A DNA stretch of 64,000 bases from Acanthochlamys bracteata. Its lineage: Eukaryota; Streptophyta; Magnoliopsida; Pandanales; Velloziaceae. The DNA lies in NCBI GenBank assembly GCA_019914995.1, contig CM034135.1:4652501-4716500 (forward strand), read 5' to 3'. The position numbers and the translations under genes were made by a program. The notes under the pieces were generated by a model that made no database searches, had not been told where the DNA came from, and saw only the letters and a list, made by a program, of their open reading frames with translations. Positions 21,660 to 33,619 of this stretch are shown here, in pieces (position 1 is the stretch's first letter; every line of letters starts with the position of its first letter).

Positions 21660-23375
21660 TTTTCTTTCTTTTTTTTTATCTGAGAAATTTTATTATTTTA
21701 TTATTATAATTCCAGTATGGGGATTGAGTGGAGAGAGAGTAAAGAAAGAGCAGAAGAAATTCATATTAGTATTAAATAAGTAACAAAACTAATTAGGTTA
21801 TATTAAGTCATTTTCTTAAAAATAGAAAAGTGAACATTTTAGAATGTTTTTTTTATATTTTAAATTTTAAAAAATTATATAAAAACTTTTAAGATATATT
21901 AAAAGTAGTTAAATCCGAAACAGAAGTGTGGTACCACCAAATTTTACTCTATTAATCAGCATGAAAATTTTATTGAAAGAATTCATTTCTTAAAAGATTA
22001 GTTCAAAAAATGTTAGAACAATTTTCTTATTAGTAATTATAGAATAACTTTTTGAATACTTGAACTATATAAGTTTCTGAAAAGTTTTGAAAGTCTTCGG
22101 ATTGTTTTATATTAATCAAATATTTATTCATTAATGATTTTTTATTTTTAATCAGAGCGAAGACAGTTTATGAGGTTTTTGTTATCAGAAAGTTGTTAAT
22201 AGTAATGATTTTTATTTGAATTGATTGGTTGAAAAAACTTGATAGATATGAGTTTTGAAGGTTTCATCAACGGCTCAGATCTATATATTGTGAAAGATTA
22301 GTATTTCTCACTACAAAATATTAATAACATAACAATGCATTAATACTTATGTTAATAATTTGCATTAATGCTCTGTTAAATTGTATTGTGGTGTTACAAT
22401 TAATGTTTATTAGATAAAATTATTAGATAAATTATGTTTGGTGTCAAGAATTTGAATAGTTATATACACACCTGCAACTCATTGTTTGCTTTATGTTATT
22501 TTATTATAATAATAAAAATTGTTTCATAAATTTCGAAAGAAAACAAAAAAAAAAAAAGAACTAAAATGAAAGAACAAAACACAAAGAAAAGCTGCAGCAT
22601 GACTGCTTTTGCTGCATGGTACTTTTTCTTGCCTTGCTTCCAATAGGACCCAACTGTCTATCGGTGAGAGAAAGCGCGTGAGCCGCAAAGTAAACCAATA
22701 CCGTTCGATCTTAGACAGTTGAATCTCAGCCGTCATTTTTGTCATGATGAATATAATCGTGTTACCTTCTTCCTTCTAACTTGAAATTGATTAAATCAGT
22801 TCCGGCAACTCGTACTTGATTGAACGATCTCTCTCTCTCTGTCTGTGACTTGTATATTACTTTTGGACTCCTACGGCGTTGCTACAATAAGCAGCCTGTC
22901 AAAAAGACAAGAAGCAATCAGCAAGGTTTACCCATTCTTTTGAAGGATTGCCCCTTATTTCCAAAATATAGAAGAAGAAGAACGGTGTTTTCTCCTTGGG
23001 TTGAATTCGTACTTAACAATCCTTGACAAACTGCACCGAAAAGAACCTATCTAGGAATTTCCATTACCATATAAAAAAATGCATCTGAATAGATAATATT
23101 TGGCATTACTTATTCTTTCTTATCTTTTTTTTTTAATTTTATATTTTATATTTTTAAATAAATTTTAAAAATTTTTTATAGATATTTTAAAAAATTAAAA
23201 ATTATAAAAAAATTTACATTATAAATTTTATTATTATTTATTATAATTATTTTATAAAAAATAAATTTATTTTTAAAAATTTTTTAAAAAATTTCTTATA
23301 AAAACACTTTTTTTCAATAAGTATTTTTAAACATCTCTATAGACAACCTACAACTATAAGCATGTGAAAAGTACT
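21660..23375. other. GAMYB upstream region and intergenic DNA
   Basis: Promoter DNA of GAMYB is expected just above 21650, but I cannot point to a convincing TATA box. The rest is AT-rich with poly-A/T runs and no coherent frame. The less AT-rich part at 22600-23030 has no recognised protein. Confidence 0.4.
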
Positions 23376-23624
23376 GCATTTGGGGATTACATTCCAAACA
23401 CGTTTTTTTAATTTTTTCTATTTCATTTTTTAAATATATATTTTATAAATATTTAAAAATTTTATTTAAAAATTTAAATAGTGTTAAAAATTTTCCGTAA
23501 TGAAATTTTTTTATTATATATTTTTATTATTTTTTTAGAAGTAAAAAAAATAAAATTTATTTTTAAAAAAATAAAAATATTTTTTATCTTAAAAAAGCTC
23601 TATTTTATAAGTAATTCCAAACGC
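23376..23624. mobile_element. AT-rich MITE of the GC(A/G)TTTGGG family
   Basis: Begins GCATTTGGGGATTAC and ends TAATTCCAAACGC. The AT-rich body has the same 'ATATTTTATAAATATTTAAAAATTT' type core as the copies at 5461 and 36550. About 249 bp, non-coding. Confidence 0.55.
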
Positions 23625-25577
23625 ACCCCAAATCTCTTAGAAAATGTTTTACCAAGCAAAGCCTTATCTCGTACTAGGTCCATTTTTTAGATTCAATGCC
23701 CAAAGGGTCCACCAACTTGCAAACTATTTTTCTTTCTAATTAATATTTAGGGTAATTTTTTGCAAGTTGATACTTTTAGTTTTCTTCGAGGCCGCAATGT
23801 TCTATCACAAACTATATTCATTTGATTTTTTGACATAAAACAAATAGGCAATGCTAGATATTGAACCCAAATTTTCATGGTAGCAATATCCAAATAGTAG
23901 GATGAAAACTTAATATTAAGTTTATAAAACTCCTACAAAGATGGCATATATATTCAACTGGATAATTATATAGTCTTTTATCGTAACCTCTAACACTTCA
24001 GGGTACGTCCAAACCAACAAAAGAAAGAATACAAAACATGTTGTCTCGGACTCTTCTCCATATCATTTTGCCTTCTTGATCAAAGCCAACCATGAAGATC
24101 CAAAAATATTTGTTCAAAAAAATCATCCCTATATTGAGCGTACTTAGGTGCATGTCATAATCAAAGGATAGTTGGTGAAACCTATATCAATACTCGAAAT
24201 GGCAACATTTGAGTTATCAAGATGGTTGCTTAAAATCGGTAAGAAAAGAATAGAGATTTCCAATGACATGGTTATAATAGGCAACTCCGAAAAGTTCATT
24301 TATGTTATTACTAAAAACAGTCTTCATTTTAGGATTTCTCTCTCCACATGCAAACAATCAGACATTAATTTTTTTATTTTATAACCTCCATTTCTTTTTG
24401 TTACTTTCATAAACAATTGAATGATAAATAAAATAAGATATCTACTTCAGTGGTACTTACATATATGGAATAAAGTCTTCTTTCTAATTCGTAGTTAGAT
24501 TTCAAAACGGTATCCATAAACTTTTCAAAGTATAATTTATGCCTTATTTTTATAGAAGTCGTGTAATTGGAACCCAACTCATAGAAGGAAGCCAAAATTT
24601 TATTGTTTAAAAAAAAAAAGATAGGTCAACTTCACCCTTAATGGAATTCCATTTCTTCAATCAATCAATCAAAAATATAATGTGAAACCTAGCTATCTAT
24701 GAAAACCACAAACATCAGCGATCACTCTCTTTCCCCTTTTTATGCATCTCATGTGTTCCTATAGAACTCAAAAAGCACTTCTTCAACGAGCGTCTTTTTC
24801 GTTCCAAAAAGAAAATAGAAGGCTTGCCTTCGTCAACCATGTTGGCTTGCTATCTATAGAAAAGCTATAAGCTTCCCTATGACTTCTAGAACTGCATAAC
24901 CAGCTTATTTTCTCTCTTTCATTGTGATTGTTTTTGGCTTATTATCGATCTGCGTTCTTTGTTTTCTTCTACTACCATTACAATGTTGCTTATGAGTGAT
25001 GCAAGCAAAGTGGTGTATCTTCTTCTTCTTCTTCTGCATTTATGACCCCAATCCATATTTGGAAGTTAGGAAAGTCATGACTTGGTGCATGGCATAATGT
25101 TTTCTTTTCACATTAATTTGTATTGGATTGGAGATAAAGTCCTATAGAGTCCTACATCACTAATTGCTTTTATGTTCATATGCTACACTCTTATTAAAGT
25201 GGCTTTTTCATCAATATGGGTAAGGGGGTCATTTCGAGACCACTCAAGCGTGAAATGAATTCACAAAAAGAACTTGTGGAACTTTTGCTCAATCAGTTTT
25301 GTCGCACTTCAAGTGAAACCGAACATCTGAAGCGCAGTAGAAGTAAATTCTTTGCAGGAGGAAAAGAGAGTTCTGGAGCAATCAAACACGCTGTCTTGAT
25401 TTTTCTCAAATAGAGCCCTTGATAAACGCTTGCAAAGCAATTTTTTCATAACTTCCTACGCTATCCAGTGTATGATATCTAAAATATTCCACCATCATTA
25501 TGGGCCCAAAAACTGTATCGACCCAAAGGCCTTTTATAGAGAGGGAATGTTTTGATTTGTTTTGAATTTTAACGTTG
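23625..25577. other. Intergenic, no gene recognised
   Basis: Nearly 2 kb with only short open stretches (for example 24172-24384 and 25216-25413) that resemble no known protein. CT-rich tracts occur at about 25018-25036. Nothing further can be supported. Confidence 0.45.
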
Positions 25578-27164
25578 ATGCCTTCTTCTTCACCAGTGAG
25601 TCCATCTTCCCGCCACTCACTTCTTCTCCTCCTCCGCCGCTGCACCTCTCCACCAACACTTCACCACCACCAATTCAAACAAATCCACGCTCAGTTCATA
25701 ACTACCGGTTTCTCTTTTCACACTTTCCCTCTGTCCGTCCTCTTTCGCGCTGCTGCAGCAACGTTAAACCCTCCATCCCTTGCCGTCAACTACTCTCTCT
25801 CCCTTCTCTCTCATTCCCCTAAATCCTCTACTGCGTTTCTAAGCAACACTTTGATTTCTTCTTTCGCTTCACGTGGGTTGATTGGCGATGCGTTGCTTCT
25901 TTACGCACGCCGCTTGATTACTGGCCCGCCGCCGAATGCTCATACCTTCCCTTCTTTGCTGAAAGCATGCAGCTGCTTTCCAAGTCCCTTGGCTAGGTTT
26001 GGGTTTTGCCTCCATGCCCATGTTTTGAAATTTGTTACCGAGTATAAGGATAGATTTATCAATGCTGCATTGCTTGGTTTCTACTCCAAGTGTGGCTATA
26101 GACATGTTTGCAGATACCTGTTCGATGAAATTCCTGACCCAGATTTGCCTGCATGGAACACTCTTTTGACTTCCCTCTCTCGCTTTTGCTCTGATCAAGA
26201 GCCTGATTATGGAGTCATTAATGGAGTTTGCATGGAAATTTTGGAGAGATTTCTTGACTTGCAGTGTACGTCGGTTGCTCCAAATGAGATCACTCTTGTA
26301 GCAGTTATTAGTGCGTGTTCGCAGCTTGGAGCTCTATGCCAAGGTATATGGGCGCATGCCTACTGTATAAGAAGACATAATTTGTCTGTGAATCAATATG
26401 TCAGCACGTCTCTGATTGAAATGTACTCGAAATGTGGTAGATTGGATATAGCTGAGCAAGTGTTTGACAGACTCCCTGAAAGAGATACGCTTTGCTACAA
26501 TGCGATGATTAGGGGACTCGCTGTCCATGGTTGCGGTCGCCGTGCATTGCAGTTGTTCGACAAGATGACTGGTGAAGGTGTTGGAGTTGATGATGTCACG
26601 TTTGTGGCTACAATTTGTGCTTGTGCACATGCGGGTCTAGTTGATGAGGGTCATAGTTACTTAACAAGAATGCAAGTTGATTATGGGATAGAGCCAAAGG
26701 TTGAGCACTATGGATGCATGGTAGACTTGCTAGGAAGGGCGGGCAAGCTAGAGGAGGCTGAATGGGTGATCCACGAAATGCCGATGGAGCCAAACGCTGT
26801 CATCTATAGGTCCCTTTTAGCAGCTTGCAGGGTTCAGAACAACATGGAAATTAGCAAACGCATTGTTGCAAACCTGATCCAATTGGAACCTGAACACGGT
26901 GGGAACTATGTCATTACGTCGAACATGTACGCGAATATCAACAAATGGAGTGATGTGAGAGAGATGAGGAAGGCAATGAAGGTCCAAGAGATTAATAAAA
27001 CCCCAGGATCAAGTTTAGTGGAAGTGAACGGCGCCATTCATGAATTTCTGATAGCTGACAAAACTCACCCTTATTCCAAAGAAATCTACGCCATGATGGA
27101 TGAGATGAACAGAAGATTGCTCGAGTTCGGGCATGAGTCCAAGCACTCAAGAGGTGCTGTTTGA
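25578..27164 (+). CDS. PLS-class pentatricopeptide repeat protein, open frame ending before its DYW domain
   Basis: A 528-codon intronless frame. The first ATG is at 25578. PPR proteins bind single-stranded RNA in mitochondria or chloroplasts, and PLS-type members direct C-to-U editing. The N-terminus is Ser/His/Leu-rich and could be a transit peptide. Repeats run from about residue 40 to 425, with diagnostic pieces FKQIHAQFITTGF, NALIxFYSKCG-like AALLGFYSKCG, TSLIEMYSKCGRLDIAEQVF, YNAMIRGLAVHG, EHYGCMVDLLGRAGKLEEAE and AVIYRSLLAACR. The E/E+ region follows (NYVITSNMYANINKW...KTPGSSLVEVNG...HPYSKEIYAMMDEM). The frame stops at 27162-27164, just where a DYW domain should continue, and that domain is present downstream in other frames. 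Either the gene is a recent pseudogene, it makes a truncated E+ protein, or the assembly has indels. Confidence 0.9.
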   Translation: MPSSSPVSPSSRHSLLLLLRRCTSPPTLHHHQFKQIHAQFITTGFSFHTFPLSVLFRAAAATLNPPSLAVNYSLSLLSHSPKSSTAFLSNTLISSFASRGLIGDALLLYARRLITGPPPNAHTFPSLLKACSCFPSPLARFGFCLHAHVLKFVTEYKDRFINAALLGFYSKCGYRHVCRYLFDEIPDPDLPAWNTLLTSLSRFCSDQEPDYGVINGVCMEILERFLDLQCTSVAPNEITLVAVISACSQLGALCQGIWAHAYCIRRHNLSVNQYVSTSLIEMYSKCGRLDIAEQVFDRLPERDTLCYNAMIRGLAVHGCGRRALQLFDKMTGEGVGVDDVTFVATICACAHAGLVDEGHSYLTRMQVDYGIEPKVEHYGCMVDLLGRAGKLEEAEWVIHEMPMEPNAVIYRSLLAACRVQNNMEISKRIVANLIQLEPEHGGNYVITSNMYANINKWSDVREMRKAMKVQEINKTPGSSLVEVNGAIHEFLIADKTHPYSKEIYAMMDEMNRRLLEFGHESKHSRGAV

Positions 27165-27400
27165 TGTCCTGGAGGAGGACAAGATAGATGCCGTATCATT
27201 TCACAGTGAGAGGCTAGCAATTCATTTTCTCGTCTTGATTCCGAATCGAGTGCGCCGATCAGAATTTGAGAGTGTGCAGTGACTGTCATGCAGTCACGAA
27301 GCTTGTGTCTTTGATATATAGGAGGGAAATAATTGTTCGAGATCGAACTCGGTTTCACCGTTTCAGAGTTGGACAATGCTCTTGCTCGGATTATTGGTAA
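27151..27400 (+). pseudogene. Out-of-frame DYW deaminase domain of the PPR gene
   Basis: From 27151, shifted by one base from the PPR frame, the sequence reads EVLFDVLEEDKIDAV then FHSERLAIHF, which holds the HxE zinc/catalytic motif. From about 27266, in a third frame, it reads [20 protein letters not shown] and [20 protein letters not shown] and then a stop. This contains CxxCH and the terminal Asp-Tyr-Trp (27389-27397). At least two frame-changing indels separate the parts. All key residues survive, suggesting recent loss. Confidence 0.88.
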
Positions 27401-27419
27401 AGATGTGCGTTTGAAATTG

Positions 27420-29176
27420 TATTTTCCGAACGTTTTTTTTTAATTTTTAATTTTATTTTTTTAATACATATTTTATAAATATTTAAAAAATTTATTTAAA
27501 AATTTAAAATATGTAAAAAAATTTCACGTAGTAATTTTAAATAAAAGATTAGAATTTAATTTTTGAAATAAAATTTTTGTTTTAAAAGTTTTATTTTAAA
27601 ACACTATTTTTTATAGGTTTATGAGATAAAATTTTTCTAAAACAAAAAATATTTTAAAAAATAGTTAATAATAACATTTACGATGTAAAAATTTTATATT
27701 ATTTAGATATGTAAATATAATATAAAAAATTTATTAGAAAAATATAATAAAAAAAGCTATTGAAAATTTCTCAAATCGTTCTACCAAATATAACCTAAGG
27801 CTACGTTTGGGATAGGTAAAAAATACGTACAACTTAAAAAAAGAGTAAGTTTTAAAGAAACTTTTTATGAGTTTTGGAAAAAGAATTTGTAAATATAATT
27901 ATTTTATAACTTCAATTTATATGTTCTTAAAATTTTGAAAAAATAGTGAGCTGTGCATTGACTTTTTGAATTAAAAAAATTCTAAGTCTGCATTCTTCGA
28001 AACTGAATTGCCCGATGTTCGATTTTTATTAAAAACCTATTTAGTATCCCTAAAGAATCGAAATATCATGAAAGTATTTTTGAAATTACGCTCTTTTAAA
28101 ATAGAAAATATTAAAAATAAAAATAAAAAATTTTACTATATAAAATTTTTTTATATTTTTAAATTTTTAAATAAAATTTTTAAATATTTATAAAAAATAT
28201 ATTAAATACGTAAAATTAAAAATTGAAATGAAGTTTTTGGAAACGCTTTCTTAAACGCCCCCAAAATCAGCTTTGATAACGTTTTTCTTCTTCAAACTAT
28301 CAGCTCTTGCCAAAAGCTTGAAGCTAGGGAGCAGCTTATTAAAATGCAACAAAAAAATATGATTTAGAGCTTGTTTAAAATACACGTAATTGAGTTTTGT
28401 AAAAGTAAAAAATAAAATATTTTAAAAAATAAGTTTAAAAATTCAATTTTTATATTTTAATTATTTGTTAAAGTGAGTTGAAAGTGAAGTTTAATTTTAT
28501 ATTTCACTTTTATTTGGAGTTTTGTGTACGGTGATGCTGAAATGAAATTTTGACTTTCTATAATACATTAAAATACATAAACTGACTGTAACTCTAATTT
28601 TTTTGAGAGAAATTGGAGTTTCGAATATTTAAAATACGTCTTTAATAAAACTCTGTACTCTATATTTGTCATAAATATTAGGGAACATTCTAGAATTATT
28701 AAAACTAAAAGCCTTATATAAAAATTTTATTTAAAACAAATACATATTTTTTATCTAAAATATATATATTTTATAATACATAATTTATTTATATTTAAAA
28801 AATTTAAATAGTGTAAAAAAATTTACATAAGGATAGTAGAAGTGCGACGTATCTAATCAATCAAGAGATTGTTATATAGAAGGGTGTATTTTAAATACCC
28901 GTAATTTAACTTTCTTTCACAAGATTTTGAATTTTAATAGTTCATATATTTCAATTACATAAAAAATTTAAAACTTCAATTTTATCGTACGAAATTTTAA
29001 TTTTAATTTTTTTATTTAAACACTTTCTAATGTAATTATATTTTTTAATTTTCAACATATTTTTAAAAACTATTAAAATACAAATACTAAATTTTATTTT
29101 TACTTTAAATTTTTAAAATTATATTTTTTATTTTTACTTTCACAAAATTTAATATTACGGTATTTGAAAAACGCAG
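27420..29176. repeat. Cluster of nested AT-rich MITE-like elements
   Basis: Very AT-rich DNA between two genes. Copies of the GCGTTTGG-type element can be traced by ACGTTTGGGA at 27803 with AAACGCCCCCAAAA near 28252, and by TCCGAACGTTTTT at 27427. A different inverted-repeat element spans about 28888-29176 (TATTTTAAATACCCGTAATTT against the mirror of AATATTACGGTATTTGAAAAA). A related fragment starts near 28375. Boundaries are blurred by nesting. No gene is visible; open stretches here are composition artefacts. Confidence 0.45.
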
Positions 29177-29237
29177 CGTGAAGTAAGAACAAAGAAATCG
29201 CGCTTCAGCCCGATTACACTTCTACTTGACTATGAAG

Positions 29238-29349
29238 TGGGCTTGAAATGGGCCGGATGATACTCCCGTACAATTGGTATATTATAGCACGCTGTGGCAT
29301 AGTTGTTTCTTCTCTTTCGCCAACATCACTCATCAAGCGGTTAGGGTTT
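29238..29349 (+). promoter_or_regulatory. Site II elements and telo-box upstream of eEF1B beta
   Basis: TGGGCT (29238) and TGGGCC (29249) match the plant site II motif TGGGCY. TTAGGGTTT (29341), 24 bp before the start codon, is a telo-box on the reverse strand. This pair is typical of promoters and leaders of ribosomal-protein and translation-factor genes active in dividing cells. Function here is inferred from the match and the gene downstream. Confidence 0.7.
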
Positions 29350-29372
29350 TTGCCTGCAAATTTCGATCTCCA

Positions 29373-31822
29373 ATGGCCGTCACCTTCTCTGATCTCCACA
29401 CTGAATCAGGTCTCAAGGCCGTCGATGAATACCTGTCGGGGAAAACCTACATCTCCGGGTAATCAAATCTTTCCAGATCGTCAATTTTTTAATATTTATA
29501 CTGAAAAATGTAATTTTTATATTTTTGGGTTTTTTTTGTGGTGTTGTTTGACTTATTGCAGTGAGGAGATCAGTAGAGATGATATTAAGGTTTACGCGGC
29601 GGTAACAAAGAGGCCTGAAGGCTTTGCAAATGCTTGCAAGTGGTATGACACCGTTGGTGGGGTTCTTGCTGCAAGGTTTGATCTTTGATCCCTTTATTAT
29701 TCAGTCATTCTCAATTTGATGTTGCATTAATGCGTTGATCGTGAATTATTGTTATGTAAGTGTAATCGAACTTCATGAGATCTACTTTTTGTTGATCTAG
29801 CAAAGTCTGGAATTTTTGGTTTAATTTATGGAGCCTTTGCGTCTCCTCGTGGATCAATGGAAGAATTAACTGGTGTAAGCCTAGTTGAATATTTTTCCTT
29901 TTGGTTTCAATAGATATATTGATTTTTATTATCTTCTTCTAAGTTAATGTAAGTGGGTATGTTGATTAAGCATCAAACTTATCTATCTTTAGCTCATTTG
30001 ACTGAGGAAAGTTGAGGTCTTTTGGTTTCATTCATCGAGTTTTAATGACCCATTGTGTAGACATATGAAAGGAATATTACTACTGACATATTCTGTTTTG
30101 CTGTATAGCCTTTGTGAAATTTAGATCCTGTACTGAATAAAGTGTTTGATTCCTTCAAATTATCTTATTAATTGTCGATTGTGAACAAATCAATACATAG
30201 CATTTGTGAAAATAAAAGCATTGGGTTAGCTGTTCTGCTCTAAATGTTGAAGACCATAATTTACTTGAAAATTTGCCCAATAATGCTTACTGAAACTCTG
30301 TCTCTGGCTTCTTTGGCTAACTTCGTTTCCTTTCTGGTTGTGTTTTAAATATTGATTGATCACATTGTTGCCTTCTTTTTCCTTCATTGGTTGCTTCTCA
30401 TACAAACAAACACGTAGCTGAAGGTGAAAAGTGCATTTGTTTCATTGATTCATCACTGTTGTCATTTTTCCAATTCTATATACTATGCTGTATATGCTAA
30501 TTTCTTGATGGCTTTGCTTGGGCATTGTCCATTGTGAGGGTGGGCGTGGGCTAGCCTTCCTTGTGGTTACCCATTGTGCATCTCTGATTGAACTTTGAAA
30601 GTTTACGGCAATGACTTAGACTCTGGGCCTTCTTTGTACTATAATTTCCTTCCTTTTCATTACTAACAGCCCCCTTTCTTGTCCAGTTCCGTAATATTTG
30701 CAATCTTTTGTTTCCATTTTCTGATCAACATTCATTAAATACTTGTCTTACTATGGCATTCATCTCATAGTTGTATTTGTTTTGTAGCATAGCTCATTCT
30801 TTGTTTTCATGCAGTCTTGAGGGGTCTTGGTCCAATATTAGATTAATTACAGCATACTGAATTTCTTTTTGTTTGAGAAGTCTTGTGTTGGTTTGACAGA
30901 TTTCCTGGTGAAGCAGTTGGAGTGAAAGTTGGTGGCCAAGCTGCTTCTGGAGCCTCTGCTCGCGCTTCTGAAGCTCCGAAGGTCTGGAATTTCTGACATT
31001 TAATTGGATGTAATATATTGGTTTAGCATACATACTGGTTTTGACATACAGTAGACCTGGTTGCTTTCTGGCTCGTTTTAATTTAAAGAGGGTAGTATAG
31101 ATCTAATGGATGCTGTAAACCACTTGCATGAGGTTTCATTAGCTCTCCTTTTGGAGTTGCTCCTGTCAGTGAAAAGAATAGTGAACGTATGTCTGCATTT
31201 GTAGTTCTTTTATGTTCTTTTGATTATCGTCATTTTTGTTAACAGGCAGCCGCTGCTGGAGATGATGATGATTTGGATCTCTTTGGCGATGAAACCGAGG
31301 AGGAAAAGAAGGCTGCTGAAGAGCGCGAGGCTGCTGTTAAAACTTCTTCTAAGAAGAAAGAAAGTAATCTTCTGATTTTAGATAGATCCTACCTGCTTCC
31401 TATATCCTTTCTTCTATTCTGGTTTGTTACAAGGATTAAGGTTAAGCTTCATTCGCAATTCAGGTGGCAAGTCGTCTGTTCTTCTTGATGTAAAACCATG
31501 GGATGATGAGACTGACATGAAGAAGCTGGAAGAGGCCGTTCGTAGCATTGAGATGCCTGGTCTTCTGTGGGGGGCATGTAAGCTTGCTCTACTTCTATGC
31601 CGTGTTCTGGCATCTTCTTGTTTGAAATCTATTGACCTTGTTCTACTTTTGATTGCAGCAAAACTTGCTCCTGTTGGCTATGGAATTAAGAAGCTACAAA
31701 TCATGCTTACCATTGTGGATGATCTCGTCTCAGTCGATTCCCTGATCGAAGAACATCTTACAGTAGAGCCTTGCAACGAGTATGTTCAGAGTTGTGACAT
31801 TGTTGCCTTCAACAAGATCTAG
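29373..31822 (+). CDS. EF1B: Translation elongation factor 1-beta (eEF1B guanine-exchange subunit)
   Basis: Six exons: 29373-29458, 29562-29675, 30900-30981, 31246-31363, 31464-31577 and 31659-31822. All have GT/AG borders and matching phases, encoding 225 aa, the family's normal length. The protein reloads eEF1A with GTP in the cytosolic eEF1 complex. The N-terminal GST-C-like part reads [20 protein letters not shown] and DIKVYAAV. The acidic link contains [19 protein letters not shown], the eEF1 beta/delta signature. The C-terminal exchange domain starts at [16 protein letters not shown] and ends [12 protein letters not shown], the second family signature. The N-terminus resembles the Arabidopsis EF1-beta subgroup more than EF1-delta. 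The second intron is 1.2 kb. Nothing looks damaged. Confidence 0.95.
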
Positions 31823-33277
31823 AGGACCAATCTCAAATGATGCAGGAGATGGTGTCGTGCTCAATGGAGTTTTCTATTTATCCTAATCTGCTGTTTTTAA
31901 GTGAACTAAAATTTACTAGAGGGGGCGAAGGGATCTTAATGTGATATGAGCTCCGTTAGCTACGAAATTTGTGCTATTTAGACATTAGCCATCTTTATCT
32001 TATTGAGAGCGGTTTTACCTGTGCTTTTAATTTTGATGTGATATTATTCAGATGGTGTTGAACTCACTCGTGTCATCTATTGTGTCAAATTCTTCCTTTA
32101 TGAAGTGATTAGCAGGAACTTCATGTTGATCTGATTTGTATGTAGTTCCTCAGTTGCGGAGTTTGCTGCACTAAAGTTCTATGCACACGCTGTGTTCCGC
32201 TGTGTAAACCATATCTGATCTATCAGGTTTGGTATTTGAAGCAAACCAAATTCCATGTTCTTGTGCACGAATTAAACTCGTCGTCCATGTTCTGGCCGAT
32301 TGCAGTTGTTGTGACATTTCCAGCAACCTGAATCAGGATCCAGGAAGTAGAAGACTCCTGAAACAACTCTTTGGCGTTTCCCAGTTTCTTTCCGAACATC
32401 TTCCTCTGAGAATTGACAAGAAAGGTCTGGTTAGTTTCTCTCCTGTTTCTTTCTTAGTGCGTTTCTTCCCCTTTTTCCATGTTCTTATTACGGAACAGAA
32501 CAAATTCCATACTCCTGCTTTACAACTGATTATCGTTTCAAATAAATATTTTTTATTTAAATAAATTTTTATAGTATTTTATAAAATTTATTTTTAAAAT
32601 ATAATAAAATTATATGTAATAAAATTATTATATTTTTATATTAATTTTTTAAATAAAAAATCAAATATATTTTCTAATTTTTTAAATATTATTTATTTAA
32701 AAAAATTATAATTTACAATCGCTTTCAATAACTATGTTTGAAAATAATTTTTTTATGTTTGTGATGCACCAACAAATTGAATAAGCTATCCCATCGTTTC
32801 TCTATCACACAGTCGAACAATATTATTCCTTGCAACCCTGTATATTTCTTTCTTTCGTTTCCATAAATATTAAGTTTTTGTGAATATGACAAAACACTTG
32901 TTTAGAGGTTAACAACGAGGCATTGTTCATTAAATTAAACAATGACTAACAAAGATGATGCAACTGTCAAGCAACGGGTTGTTGGGTTGTCGACTAGATT
33001 AATCTTAAAACCATAATTTTCTTCACTAATTGTAAGGACTTGCATTTATAGAATAACAACGTATCAAGGGAATCTCCGCAATTTTAGATCAAATTTAACT
33101 TAAACTAATTAGTCAACTGAGTTCTGGCATATTATATATGTCGGTGTAATTAAAGAATAAAAATTTTCAAAATTGGCAAATAGCAAAAGAGTATTGCGAT
33201 CGTGAATAGCTTTCATTAGTTCACCAAATTTATGAGCTAATCCGTACATTAGTTAATAGGTAGGGATACAGTCAAGT
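31823..33277. other. eEF1B beta 3' flank and AT-rich intergenic DNA
   Basis: The 3'UTR of eEF1B beta probably covers the first 200-300 bp. An open stretch at 32229-32564 resembles no known protein. 32530-32770 is AT-rich and similar in composition to the MITE bodies, but clear ends were not found. Confidence 0.4.
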
Positions 33278-33619
33278 CACCTTAGGAGTAACTATTTTTA
33301 AAATACGCATAAAAAATTTTAAATTTAATTTTTACTGTTTAATATAAAAAATTATTAGTTAGAAATATAATAATAAAATTTTATTTCAATCGAATTACGA
33401 ATTAATTTTCATTAAATCTTTTTATCAAAATAATATTAAAAAAATTATTTTTATCAAATTTATTAGTTATATTATTTGATTAAGAGTTGAATAAAAATTG
33501 ATTCATAATCTGATTGAATTAAAATTTTATCAATATATTTTTACTAGTAATTTTTTATATATAACGGTATAAATTAAATTTGACATTTTAGATAGAAAGA
33601 GTTACTTCTAAGATGCCTC
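33278..33619. mobile_element. Fold-back MITE, diverged relative (copy D)
   Basis: CACCTTAGGAGTAACTATTT at 33278 is mirrored by the end block around GAGTTACTTCTAAGATG near 33614. The arms (about 150 bp) pair through blocks such as TTCAATCGAATTACGAATTA against the mirror of TTCATAATCTGATTGAATTA. The inner pattern 'CAATCG.A.TACGAA...CTTTTTATCAAA' recalls copies A-C at 6.5-9.1 kb. Confidence 0.6.

Noticed and set aside
24700-24760. CACTCTCTTTCCCC stretch resembling a small-RNA precursor
   Set aside because: No inverted partner forming a foldback was found nearby.
32229-32564. 111-codon open frame downstream of eEF1B beta
   Set aside because: No similarity to known proteins, lies in probable 3' flank, and runs into AT-rich DNA.
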